From Microbacterium karelineae (GTDB taxonomy: Bacteria > Actinomycetota > Actinomycetes > Actinomycetales > Microbacteriaceae): a stretch of 64,000 bases of DNA. The DNA lies in assembly GCF_009745985.1 (NCBI RefSeq), contig NZ_WFIX01000190.1:667186-731185 (forward strand), given 5' to 3'. A model generated the notes under the pieces. The model ran no database searches. It had not been told where the DNA came from and saw nothing but the letters and a program-made list of their open reading frames with translations. The position numbers and the translations under genes were made by a program. Positions 24,900 to 33,560 of the stretch are shown piece after piece (the stretch's first letter is position 1; each line of letters starts with the position of its first letter).

Positions 24900-25868
24900 A
24901 TGTCCAGGACCACGAGTCCCACGTCGCGCGCACGTCGCACGCTCGCCGCAGCCGCCGTCGCGGCCGGCGCTGCGGCCGTCGCGATCGGCGGCCCCGCCGC
25001 AGCCGCCCCCGGCGCCCCCGGCGTGCCCGCCGAGCAGGCCGCCGACGCCGCCTTCGCCGCCACGGGGAATGGCGACCCGCTGACCGTCGCGTACGTCGAG
25101 GTCAACAGCAACGAGCTGCGTCACGTCGGCGACTATGAGCTCGAGGACGGTTCGAACGCGCTGGACGTCGCGATCATCTTCGCGGCGAACATCAACACCG
25201 ACGCGTCGGGCGAGGCCTATCTCCATCTCAACGAGAAGGTGCAGGCGACCCTCGACGACGCGGCCACCCAGATCCGCCCGCTGCAGGAGAAGGGGATCAA
25301 GGTCACCCTCTCGCTGCTCGGCAACCACGATGCCTCGGGGTTCGCGAACTTCCCGACGCGGGAGGCGGCTGAAGCGTTCGCCGACGAGGTCGACGACGTC
25401 GTCACCACCTACGGCCTCGACGGCGTCGACATCGACGACGAGTGGGTGCGGTACGGATCCGATGGCGTGCCCGCGGCCAACGAGCACTCCGCCGCGTGGC
25501 TCGTCGATGCGCTCGACGCGAAGCTGCCCGAGGACAGCATCATCTCGCTGTACGACATCGGCGAGACCGCGGCGACGCTCAAGGACGCTCCGGAGTCGAC
25601 GATCGACAAGCTCGACTACATCTGGAACCCCTACTACGGCCAGTACAACCCGCCGCAGTTCCCGACCGTCGAACCGGCGCGCCTCGGCGCGGCAGCCGTC
25701 GACCTGACCGCGACTCCCGAGGCGACGGCGGCATCGCTCGCGGAGCGCACGGTCGACGACGGCTTCGGCGCCTACGTCACGTACAACCTCACTGCGGGCG
25801 ACCACAGCGCGTACATCTCGTCGTTCACGCGCGAGATGAACGGGCAGGAGACGGTCTACGTCGGCTGA
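24900..25868 (+). CDS. Secreted EndoH-like endo-beta-N-acetylglucosaminidase (GH18)
   Basis: 322 residues. A twin-Arg-like and Ala-rich signal peptide ends near AAAAPGAPG (about residue 40). The GH18 catalytic motif DxxDxDxE reads LDGVDIDDEW, with D177, D179 and the acid/base E181. ISLYDIGETA, IWNPYYGQY and AYVTYNLTAGD follow closely the order seen in Streptomyces EndoH. EndoH enzymes cut between the two core GlcNAc residues of high-mannose N-glycans. AGGAGA precedes ATG 24900. Under control of the LacI-type operator upstream, it is the extracellular first step of the locus. Confidence 0.92.
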   Translation: MSRTTSPTSRARRTLAAAAVAAGAAAVAIGGPAAAAPGAPGVPAEQAADAAFAATGNGDPLTVAYVEVNSNELRHVGDYELEDGSNALDVAIIFAANINTDASGEAYLHLNEKVQATLDDAATQIRPLQEKGIKVTLSLLGNHDASGFANFPTREAAEAFADEVDDVVTTYGLDGVDIDDEWVRYGSDGVPAANEHSAAWLVDALDAKLPEDSIISLYDIGETAATLKDAPESTIDKLDYIWNPYYGQYNPPQFPTVEPARLGAAAVDLTATPEATAASLAERTVDDGFGAYVTYNLTAGDHSAYISSFTREMNGQETVYVG

Positions 25869-25881
25869 CGCGCACCCGCTC

Positions 25882-25928
25882 GTATGACGCTCCTCGACCA
25901 CCCCGATCGAGTGGTCGGGGAGCGTCAT
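25882..25928. terminator. Terminator after the endoglycosidase gene
   Basis: A long inverted repeat (TATGACGCTCCTCGACCAC with its complement, one mismatch) lies 14 bases after the stop. Confidence 0.85.
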
Positions 25929-26021
25929 ATGAACGGCGGTTGACATGGCCGAAACCGACGCGCGGGTGCGGGAGAGCGGTCGGTGTGGGGCATGTGAGCG
26001 GGATCGCAGGGCGATCGATGC

Positions 26022-26050
26022 TTGACTAAAGCGGTTCAGTTCGGAACGAT
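26022..26050 (+). promoter_or_regulatory. Operator and promoter of the GH92 gene
   Basis: TTGACTAAAGCGGTTCAGTT (26022-26041) is a LacI-type operator of the same family as those at 24823 and 30305. TTGACT as -35, 17 bases, and AACGAT (26045-26050) as -10 place the transcript start at or beside the GTG at 26057, so the message would be leaderless. Confidence 0.75.
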
Positions 26051-26056
26051 CATCGC

Positions 26057-29000
26057 GTGTCGTCATCGTCGCCTTCCCCCACGCGCGGCGTGCCCGCCTT
26101 CGCCCCCGCTTCGACGGCAGAGCCGGATCCCGAGCGCTGCCTGCGCCTCCAGCTGCCGCGGGGAACCGGCGCCGTCGCGATCCCGGGCCTCGAGGATCTC
26201 GTCGTCGGGCCCGGAGACGAGCTGGTCTGGGACGTCCTGCCCGTCGCCGGCGCCGACGATCGCTGGGCGGCCACCGCCTTCGCGGTCGACGTCGTGTTCG
26301 ACGACGGATCCACCGTGAGTGCGAACGCAGCCGATCAGCATGGCGCGGCGCTGACTCCCGGGGCGCAGGCGGATGCGAAGCGGATCTGGGTCGACCAGTG
26401 GAATCGCCGCATCGTCGACCTCGCCGACTTCGCGGGCAGGCGGATCCGCGAGGTGCGAGCCACGTGGAGCGCGGACGAGGCCGTCGAGGTCTTCCTCGGC
26501 GAGGTCGCCGTGCGCCCGGCTCCGGTGCGCCCCGCGGATCTCCTCGGCTGGGTCGATACGCGCCGCGGCACGCACTCGTCGGACCGGTTCTCGCGGGGGA
26601 ACACGGCGCCTGTCGTCGGCCTCCCGCACGGCGGCGTCTTCGCGCTGCCGATGACCGATGCCTCGGCGGGGAACTGGCCGTACCGCTATCAGATGTCGCG
26701 TCCGGCGCTGCAGGCGTTCGCGACGAGCCGGATCCCCAGCCCGTGGATCGGCGACCGCGGCGTGTTCGAGCTCATGCCGAGCCCGCTCGCGGAGCCCGAC
26801 ACAGATCGGGAGGCGCGCGCCCTCCCGTTCGAGCGCGCCGACGAGCACGCCGGACCCGACGCGTATCGGGTCGCTCTCGGCGGACCGGACGGCCGGATCG
26901 ACGCCCTCGTCACCGCCGGCGATCACGCCGTCGGCATGCGGTTCCGCTCCCGCGGAGGGGCGCTGTCGATCATCGTCGACCACCTCGGCGAGGCGGTCGC
27001 CGCGCGGTGGGCCATCGAGGGCGACGCGCTGCGCCTCGACGTGCGCCTGCGCGAGGCCGCGGGCGGCCTCGACCACCACGTGCACGCGGTGATCCCGCGC
27101 CCGGAGGCCGTCCGCCTCACGCACGTCGACGGCATGCTCCGCGGATCCGTGCTGCTGTCGACCGACCGCGCCGATGTCGTCGTCGGCACCTCGACGATCG
27201 ATGCCGCGCAGGCGCGGCGGAACGCGGACGGGCGGCGCGGCGCGCGGGACGAGGCCGCCGCCCGGACGAGGGGGGAGGGCTGGGGATCGGACGCCAGCGC
27301 CCGGATGGACGCCATGCTCCGCGACGCGGGATCGGCGTGGCGCGCCGCGCTCGGCCGGATCGAGATCCCCGACGCCGACGCGGTGCCGGCCGATGTGATG
27401 CGGTCGCTCGCCGGATCCCTCGCGCGCGTGTTCACCTATCCCAACGCCCACGATGAGCCCGCCCCGGGCGGACGCCGCTACCGCAGCCCCGCCGACGGCC
27501 GCGTGCGCGACGGCGAGTACGGCGCGAACAACGGCTTCTGGGACACCTATCGCACGGCGTGGCCCCTGCTCGGCCTGCTCGCGCCGCGCACGGCGGGGCG
27601 CCTCGCCGACGGCTTCGTGCAGCACTTCGCCGACGCCGGGTGGGTCGCGCGGTGGAGCGCGCCGGGCCCCGTCGACTGCATGACGGGGACGACGAGCGAC
27701 ACCGTGCTCTCGGGCCTCGCGGCGCAGGGCGCGCCGCTCCGCCTCGCGGAGTCCTACGCGTCCGCCCTGCGCCACGCGACGGTGCCGGCCGCGGATCCGC
27801 GCGTCGGCCGGAAGGGGCTCGGATCCGCCCGATTCCGCGGATACGTCGACACCGACACGCACGAGGGGCTGTCGTGGACGCTCGACAACGCGATCAACGA
27901 TGCCTCGGCGGCGCGGCTTGCACGCTCCCTCGCCGCGGAGGCGGTCGATCCGGATCGGCGTGAGCGGCTCGAGACGGAGGCCGAGTATCTCGCCCGTCGC
28001 GCGCTGTCGTATCGCGACGTGTTCCACGCGCGGCTCGGCTTCTTCCTCGGGCGGAGGTCGGACGGCGGCTGGCGCGTCGGCGAGGACCGGTTCGATCCCG
28101 CCGAGTGGGGTCACGACTACACGGAGACGAATGCATGGGGCACAGCGTTCACGGCTCCGCACGACGGCGCCGGCCTCGCAGAGCTCCACGGCGGAGAGGC
28201 GGCGCTCGGAGCGAAGCTCGACGCCTTCTTCGCGACGCCCGAGACGGCGGATCCCGCGAACGTCGGATCCTACGGATTCGTCATCCACGAGATGGCGGAG
28301 GCCCGTGACGTGCGGATGGGGATGCTCGGCCTGTCGAATCAGCCCGCTCATCACATCCCGTTCATGTACTGCTTCGCGGGGCGTCATGACGATGCGCACC
28401 GCATCGTCGTCGAGGCGCGGGACCGGCTCTTCGTCGGCTCCGAGATCGGTCAGGGGTACCCGGGCGACGAGGACAACGGCGAGATGTCGGCCTGGTACCT
28501 CTTCGCGGTGCTCGGCCTGTACCCGCTCGTCCCCGGCTCGGGCGAGTTCGTGCTCACACCGCCGCTCCTGCCGCGCGTCGCGCTCCGGATCGAGGGGCGG
28601 GAGGAACCGCTCGTCATCACGGCCGAGAATGCGGGAGCACCACACATCCGCGGCGTGCGGATCGACGGTGAGCCGTGGGACCGGATCGCCGTGCCGCCGG
28701 AGAGGATCCGGCGCGCGCGGCGCATCGAGTTCGCGCTCTGCGACGAGCCCGCCGGATGGGCCCGCGGCTCGCGGCCGTCGTCGTTCTCGCAGGAGTTCGG
28801 CGTCGACGAGCCGCCGCGTGACCTGCTCGACGCGGTGCCGGGCACGCTCGCGGACGACGTGGGCGAGTCCGCGCGCGACCTCGCGCCCGGTGACGCCGTC
28901 GAGGTCGCCCTCGAGCGCCCGTCCACGATCGACCATTACACCGTGACGCTCGCGGGCGGCCCGGCGCCGTTCCCCGCGCGACCCGACGACGCGATCGTCG

Positions 29001-29191
29001 TCCGCTGGCGCCTGGAGGGGACGACGCGGAACGGGCGCATGATCGCCCTCGACGCCCGCGACGAGGCCTTCGTCGCGTCGGGGCAGACGCGGCCCTTCCG
29101 GATCCGTGAGGGGCATGCCGAGGAGCTCGTCGCGATCCGCCTCGTCGCGGACGCGCCCATGCGCCTCGCGCAGCTCGAAGCGTTCGCCTGA
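26057..29191 (+). CDS. GH92 alpha-mannosidase (exo-alpha-1,2-mannosidase family)
   Basis: 1044 residues. The N-terminal beta-sandwich is followed by a catalytic alpha/alpha barrel with GH92 hallmarks: GFWDTYRTAWPLLGLL (493-508), the EGLSWTLDNAINDA block, ETNAWGTAF, NQPAHHIPFMYCF and GDEDNGEMSAWYLFAVLGLYPL with the conserved catalytic Asp residues. No signal peptide is visible, so it should act inside the cell on imported high-mannose fragments. A C-terminal extension of about 130 residues looks like a carbohydrate-binding beta domain. The start is GTG 26057 with no ribosome-binding site but a matching promoter. Confidence 0.92.
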   Translation: MSSSSPSPTRGVPAFAPASTAEPDPERCLRLQLPRGTGAVAIPGLEDLVVGPGDELVWDVLPVAGADDRWAATAFAVDVVFDDGSTVSANAADQHGAALTPGAQADAKRIWVDQWNRRIVDLADFAGRRIREVRATWSADEAVEVFLGEVAVRPAPVRPADLLGWVDTRRGTHSSDRFSRGNTAPVVGLPHGGVFALPMTDASAGNWPYRYQMSRPALQAFATSRIPSPWIGDRGVFELMPSPLAEPDTDREARALPFERADEHAGPDAYRVALGGPDGRIDALVTAGDHAVGMRFRSRGGALSIIVDHLGEAVAARWAIEGDALRLDVRLREAAGGLDHHVHAVIPRPEAVRLTHVDGMLRGSVLLSTDRADVVVGTSTIDAAQARRNADGRRGARDEAAARTRGEGWGSDASARMDAMLRDAGSAWRAALGRIEIPDADAVPADVMRSLAGSLARVFTYPNAHDEPAPGGRRYRSPADGRVRDGEYGANNGFWDTYRTAWPLLGLLAPRTAGRLADGFVQHFADAGWVARWSAPGPVDCMTGTTSDTVLSGLAAQGAPLRLAESYASALRHATVPAADPRVGRKGLGSARFRGYVDTDTHEGLSWTLDNAINDASAARLARSLAAEAVDPDRRERLETEAEYLARRALSYRDVFHARLGFFLGRRSDGGWRVGEDRFDPAEWGHDYTETNAWGTAFTAPHDGAGLAELHGGEAALGAKLDAFFATPETADPANVGSYGFVIHEMAEARDVRMGMLGLSNQPAHHIPFMYCFAGRHDDAHRIVVEARDRLFVGSEIGQGYPGDEDNGEMSAWYLFAVLGLYPLVPGSGEFVLTPPLLPRVALRIEGREEPLVITAENAGAPHIRGVRIDGEPWDRIAVPPERIRRARRIEFALCDEPAGWARGSRPSSFSQEFGVDEPPRDLLDAVPGTLADDVGESARDLAPGDAVEVALERPSTIDHYTVTLAGGPAPFPARPDDAIVVRWRLEGTTRNGRMIALDARDEAFVASGQTRPFRIREGHAEELVAIRLVADAPMRLAQLEAFA

Positions 29192-29233
29192 CCGGGAGGA
29201 GAGGGACGGACCTCGGGCGGGCGCGCGGCGCTG

Positions 29234-30265
29234 TCAGCGCGCGGCGGCCGTGCTCTCGCGAATCGAGAGCGTGGGTGCGAGCGCCGCGGTCGACGGCACC
29301 GGATCGTCCGAGTCGATGCGTGTCATGAGCGTCCGCGCCGCGAGCTCCCCGAGCGCATACGTGTCTCGCGTGAGCGCGGTGATCGACGGGCGCACCAGCT
29401 GCATCGCGACCGAATCGTCGAAGCTCGCGAGGGAGAGGTCGCTCGGCACATCGATTCCGAACTCGTCCACGACACGGAGGCCCGCGAGGGCCATGACATC
29501 GTTGTCGTACACGATCGCCGTCGGGCGGTCGTCTCGCGCGAGCAGGTCTCGCGTCGCCTGCGCCGCCTGCTGGGCGGAGTAGTCGGTGTCGATCGAGGCG
29601 GGGACGGCGCCCTCGAACGCCTCCGCGCACTCGCGCAGGGCGCGCCGGCGCAGCTCGGTGTGCTCGAACTCGCGTCGCCCCATCACGTGCGCGACGCGTC
29701 GGTGGCCGAGCTCGAAGAGCTGCGCGAACAGCGCCGTGGCGACGGCGTGATCGTCGATCCACACACTCGGCACGGCGCTGTCGGCGCTGGGGTGGCTGCC
29801 GATCTGCACGGCCGGGAGGCCGAGTTCGGTCAGGCGGGGGATCCGCGCGTCCTGTCGGCGCGGATCGACGAGGATGACGCCGTCGACCCGGTGCGCGGAC
29901 TGCCAGGCCTCGTAGGCGGCGAGCTCCTCTTCGAGGGATGAGACCACGAGCGTGTGCAGCCCGGTGTGCGTCGCGGTGAGGCCAGCCTGGATACCCGCGA
30001 TGAGCTCGGGGAAGAACGATTCGGTCCCGATCGTGCGGGCGGGGCGATTGATCACGAGGCCGATGACGTCGACACGCGAGCTTCCGAGCGCGAGCGCGGC
30101 GGAGTTCGGGCGATAGTGCATCTCGGCCGCGACCTCCAGAACGCGCGCGCGCAGCTCCTGGCTCACGCCGGGTCGGTCGTTCAGCGCGAACGACACCGCC
30201 GCCTTCGATACGCCGAGTCGGCGGGCGATGTCGTTGAGCGTGGCACGTCTGCGCTGACTCTCCAT
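29234..30265 (-). CDS. LacI-family repressor of the N-glycan locus
   Basis: 343 residues. ATLNDIARRLGVSKAAVSFALNDRPGVS is the DNA-binding domain and PNSAALALGSSR the hinge. The effector domain (VIGLVINRPARTIG... to LSLASFDDSVAMQLVRPSITALTRD) would bind a mannose- or GlcNAc-containing sugar. ATG 30265 has GGAGGA just upstream; the longer frame to 30394 is not needed. Four similar palindromes lie before the endoglycosidase, GH92 and ABC genes and in its own divergent promoter, which defines a local regulon and probable self-control. Confidence 0.92.
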   Translation of the reverse strand: MESQRRRATLNDIARRLGVSKAAVSFALNDRPGVSQELRARVLEVAAEMHYRPNSAALALGSSRVDVIGLVINRPARTIGTESFFPELIAGIQAGLTATHTGLHTLVVSSLEEELAAYEAWQSAHRVDGVILVDPRRQDARIPRLTELGLPAVQIGSHPSADSAVPSVWIDDHAVATALFAQLFELGHRRVAHVMGRREFEHTELRRRALRECAEAFEGAVPASIDTDYSAQQAAQATRDLLARDDRPTAIVYDNDVMALAGLRVVDEFGIDVPSDLSLASFDDSVAMQLVRPSITALTRDTYALGELAARTLMTRIDSDDPVPSTAALAPTLSIRESTAAAR

Positions 30266-30283
30266 CGAGATCCTCCGGTATGT

Positions 30284-30298
30284 CTGAACCGGTTTATG
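30284..30298. promoter_or_regulatory. LacI-type half operator near the repressor's own start
   Basis: CTGAACCGGTTTATG contains the dyad GAACCGGTTTA. It lies 19 bases upstream of the repressor gene on the minus strand, placed for autoregulation. Confidence 0.6.
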
Positions 30299-30304
30299 TC
30301 GGTA

Positions 30305-30324
30305 TTGACTAACCCGGTTTAGTT
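30305..30324. promoter_or_regulatory. LacI-type operator before the ABC importer genes
   Basis: TTGACTAACCCGGTTTAGTT is the best copy of the operator. TTGACT doubles as a -35. About 80 bases of leader separate it from the lipoprotein start. Confidence 0.85.
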
Positions 30325-30405
30325 GCTCAGGATAGTCCAGTCGCCTCGATGACGCGAGCAACGCGGTTCTCGAGCGCGCGACTGCATCGCACACAAAGGA
30401 GTTGC

Positions 30406-31686
30406 ATGACCATGAAGATCAAGCGCACCCCCCTCATCGCGGGAATCGGCGTGCTCGCGGGGTCGGCCCTGTTGGCCGGCTGCTCGTCGCCGGCACCGGC
30501 GGGCGGCGCCGATGCGTCCGGCGAGGTCGACGGCAGCATCAGCTTCCAGACCTGGTCGCTGACGCCCACCTATCAGGACTATCTCGACGAGGCCATCGCC
30601 GCGTTCGAGGAGGAGCACCCCGATGCGAGCGTCGAGCTCCTCGATCAGCCCGGCGACGGGTACTCCGAGAAGGTGCTGTCGCAGGCGTCCACTGGCTCAC
30701 TTCCCGACGTCGTCAACCTGCCGCCCGACTTCGCGCTGCCCCTCGCCCAGCAGGACATGCTCTACGACGCCAGCCAGGCGACCGACATGGAGGGGACGTA
30801 CGTCGCCGGCGCCGTCGAGGCGTTCCGCTTCCCCGGCGTCGACGGCGTCTACGGGTACCCGTGGTACCTCGGCACCGACGTGAACTACTGGAACGCCGAG
30901 CAGCTCGACGACTGCGGGCTCGATTCCGAGAACCCGCCGGCCACGACGACGGAGCTCTTCGACCAGGCGTCGATCATGGCCGAGAACTGCGCGGACAGCT
31001 ACCTCATGAGCCGCCTTCCCGGCATCGGCGACTTCACGCTCGAGGGGATCGAGATCCTGAACGAGGACGGCACCGAGTTCGTCTTCAACACACCGGAGGC
31101 GGCCGCGATCATCGATCGATACGCGGAGGCGTTCGAGAACGGCGAGATGCCGCCGTCCGTCCTGAGCTCGGACTATCTCGGCAACTCTCAGCTCTTCACC
31201 CAGGGCAAGGTGGCGTGGACGACCGGCACCGCCACCTCGATCGACGACTTCGAGAAGAACAACCCGAGCCTGACAGGCAATGTCGTCGTCAGCCCGGCCC
31301 TCAACATCTCGCCCCTCTACGTGCAGGGCGTGAGCGTCGCCGCGAACAGCGACGAGCTCGCCACCGCCGTCGCGTTCGCCGAGTTCATCACGAACTCCGA
31401 CAACCAGAACGCGTTCGCGCACATTGCCAACGTCTTCCCGTCGACGCTCGGATCCGATGAGGACCCCTACTTCTCCGAGGATGACGGCACGCCGTCGGGC
31501 GAGGCCCGCGTCACCGCCTTCGCATCGCTCGAGACCGCCGAGGTCCTCCAGCCCTACGTCGTCAACGACGCCATGAAGACCTACCTCGATCAGCAGATCG
31601 CCCTCGCGATCCGCGGCGACATCTCGGGGCAGGAGGCCCTCGACACGTCGGTCGAGAAGCTCAACGACATGCTCGCGCGCCTGTAA
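30406..31686 (+). CDS. ABC importer solute-binding lipoprotein (family 1 sugar binding)
   Basis: 426 residues. The lipoprotein signal ends in ALLAGC (Cys26). The mature protein is a type II binding protein of the CUT1 sugar class: ISFQTWSLTPTYQDYLDEAIAAFEEEHP, NLPPDFALPLAQQ, GYPWYLGTDVNYWN and FAEFITNSDNQNAFAHIANVFPST. It would capture released N-glycan at the membrane surface. ATG 30406 has AAAGGA 5 bases upstream. The two permeases follow; no ATPase is encoded here, so it probably shares a multitask MsiK/MsmX-type ATPase, as is usual for CUT1 systems in actinobacteria. Confidence 0.92.
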   Translation: MTMKIKRTPLIAGIGVLAGSALLAGCSSPAPAGGADASGEVDGSISFQTWSLTPTYQDYLDEAIAAFEEEHPDASVELLDQPGDGYSEKVLSQASTGSLPDVVNLPPDFALPLAQQDMLYDASQATDMEGTYVAGAVEAFRFPGVDGVYGYPWYLGTDVNYWNAEQLDDCGLDSENPPATTTELFDQASIMAENCADSYLMSRLPGIGDFTLEGIEILNEDGTEFVFNTPEAAAIIDRYAEAFENGEMPPSVLSSDYLGNSQLFTQGKVAWTTGTATSIDDFEKNNPSLTGNVVVSPALNISPLYVQGVSVAANSDELATAVAFAEFITNSDNQNAFAHIANVFPSTLGSDEDPYFSEDDGTPSGEARVTAFASLETAEVLQPYVVNDAMKTYLDQQIALAIRGDISGQEALDTSVEKLNDMLARL

Positions 31687-31698
31687 GGGATTCCCGGG

Positions 31699-32685
31699 AT
31701 GTCCGCACCTGACCTCACCGTGGCCGGCCGCCGGCCGGCCACGGGCCGCCCGCCCCTCTCGGCGACACAGCGCCTCGTCGCCCCGCGTTCGCCGCGCCGC
31801 GGCCCCGCCGGGACGACGAAGTGGTTCACGCCGTGGCTCATGATCGCCCCGGCGCTCGGATGGCTCCTCGTGTTCGTGGTCTGGCCGTCGATCAACACGG
31901 TCCGGCTGTCGTTCACGAACGCCAAACCGCTGGGAGGCGAGGAGCGCTTCGTCGGGTTCGACAACTTCGGATACATCCTCCGCGACGACCAGGTCATGGG
32001 CGCGCTGCTCAACAGCGTCGTCTTCATGCTCGTCTGCCTGCCGCTGCTCACGATCCTGCCGCTCCTCATCGCGATCCTCGTCGAGAAGAAGCTGCCCGGC
32101 ATCACCTTCTTCCGCACGGCCTTCTACACGCCCGTCATCGCGTCGGCCGTCGTCGTCGCGCTGATCTGGACGTTCATGCTCGACGACCGCGGACTCGTCA
32201 ACGGCCTGGCGCAGACGCTGTCGATCATCCAGGAGCCCCTGCCCTTCCTCACCGACCGCTGGCTCATCATCATCAGCGCCGTGAGCCTGACGGTGTGGAA
32301 GGGGCTCGGCTACTACATGATCATCTATCTCGCGGCCCTCGGGAACGTCAGCCGCGACCTGCATGAGGCGGCGGCGATGGACGGCGCCGGCGCGATCCGG
32401 CGGTTCTTCGTCGTGACGCTGCCCGCCGTGCGCGGCGCCATGACGCTCATCGCGATCCTCGTCTGCATCGCCGCCCTGCGCGTGTTCAGCGAGGTCTTCG
32501 TCATGACCGGCGGCACCGGAGGCGCCGGGGGAGAGGCGATGACGCTGGTCATGCTGATCCAGCAGTACTCCCGCGGCTTCACGGGCGACCTCGGGTACGC
32601 GAGTGCGCTGAGCATCCTCATGTTCTTCGTCACGCTCGTGCCCATGCTCGTCCTCGCCCGAATCAACTCGAGGAGCGACTCGTGA
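31699..32685 (+). CDS. ABC sugar permease, subunit 1 (CUT1, MalF-like)
   Basis: 328 residues with six membrane segments after a Pro/Arg-rich cytoplasmic front of about 40 residues. The EAA loop that contacts the ATPase reads HEAAAMDGAGAIRRFFVVTLPAV. It starts 12 bases after the binding-protein stop and overlaps the next gene by four bases (GTGA). It imports the same glycan as the binding protein. Confidence 0.93.
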   Translation: MSAPDLTVAGRRPATGRPPLSATQRLVAPRSPRRGPAGTTKWFTPWLMIAPALGWLLVFVVWPSINTVRLSFTNAKPLGGEERFVGFDNFGYILRDDQVMGALLNSVVFMLVCLPLLTILPLLIAILVEKKLPGITFFRTAFYTPVIASAVVVALIWTFMLDDRGLVNGLAQTLSIIQEPLPFLTDRWLIIISAVSLTVWKGLGYYMIIYLAALGNVSRDLHEAAAMDGAGAIRRFFVVTLPAVRGAMTLIAILVCIAALRVFSEVFVMTGGTGGAGGEAMTLVMLIQQYSRGFTGDLGYASALSILMFFVTLVPMLVLARINSRSDS

Positions 32686-33560
32686 GAGCCACCATCGATA
32701 CCAGGCCACCCCGCCGTCGATCCCGCGCGTTCGGCGCGCTGCGCCCGGGCGAGCGCATCGCGCGGTACGCGCTGCTCATCGTCGTGCTGTTCATCTCGAT
32801 CGGCCCGTTCCTGTGGCAGCTCTCGACGTCGCTCAAGAGCACCGGCGAGGACATCTACACCCGCATCCCGCAGCTGTGGCCCAGCCAGCCGACGCTCGAC
32901 AACTACGCGCGCGTCATGGACGCCATCCCCGTGTGGCAGTTCATCGGCAACTCGCTGTTCGTCGCCGCGCTCGCCGTGGGCGGCAACGTCGTCTTCTCGA
33001 CCCTGGCCGGCTTCGCGCTGTCGCGTCTGCGGTTCCGTGGCAGGAAGGTCGTCATCGGCCTGTTCCTCGCGACCCTGATCCTCCCCGCCGAGGCGACGAT
33101 CATCGCGAACTTCGTCACCATCCGGAGCGTGGGTCTCGCCGACACCCTGCTCGGCGTCGCGCTGCCGGGCATGGTCGCCACGCTCAACGTGCTGCTCATG
33201 TTCAACGCATTCCGGATGCTGCCGGAGGCGATCGATCACGCGGCGGTCATCGACGGCGCGAACGCGATGCAGCGCTTCTGGCACGTCTCGCTGCCGTCCG
33301 TCAAGGGCACCGTCGCCGTCATCGCGATCTTCAGCTTCATCGGCGCATGGGACGACTTCCTCTGGCCGCTCATCGTTCTCACGAGCCCTGACCAGTTCAC
33401 GCTGACGATCGGCCTGCAGTACCTCTCGGGGACCTTCGCCAACGATCAGCGGATGATCGCGGCGGGTTCCATGATCGCCTTCATCCCCATCGCGATCGTG
33501 TTCGCGGTCCTGCAGCGGCACTTCTTCAAGGGCGTCGAGGAAGGCGGCGTGAAGGGATGA
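32682..33560 (+). CDS. ABC sugar permease, subunit 2 (CUT1, MalG-like)
   Basis: 292 residues with six membrane segments. The EAA loop reads PEAIDHAAVIDGANAMQRFWHVSLPSV. The start GTG overlaps the previous stop (GTGA), and its own stop overlaps the GH5 start (ATGA), so importer and core-degrading enzyme are made together. It pairs with the upstream permease. Confidence 0.93.
   Translation: MRATIDTRPPRRRSRAFGALRPGERIARYALLIVVLFISIGPFLWQLSTSLKSTGEDIYTRIPQLWPSQPTLDNYARVMDAIPVWQFIGNSLFVAALAVGGNVVFSTLAGFALSRLRFRGRKVVIGLFLATLILPAEATIIANFVTIRSVGLADTLLGVALPGMVATLNVLLMFNAFRMLPEAIDHAAVIDGANAMQRFWHVSLPSVKGTVAVIAIFSFIGAWDDFLWPLIVLTSPDQFTLTIGLQYLSGTFANDQRMIAAGSMIAFIPIAIVFAVLQRHFFKGVEEGGVKG

Noticed and set aside
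26063-29116. 1017-codon open frame on the minus strand
   Set aside because: Antisense shadow of the GH92 gene, which has clear family motifs on the plus strand.
24823-30324. CRP-type sites
   Set aside because: The TTGACTAAMCCGGTTTAGT pattern has a central CG typical of LacI-family operators and sits around a lacI-type gene; the TGTGA..TCACA core is absent.
30349-30405. Longer start for the sugar-binding protein
   Set aside because: It would put 19 charged residues before the lipoprotein signal; AAAGGA before ATG 30406 gives a proper start.
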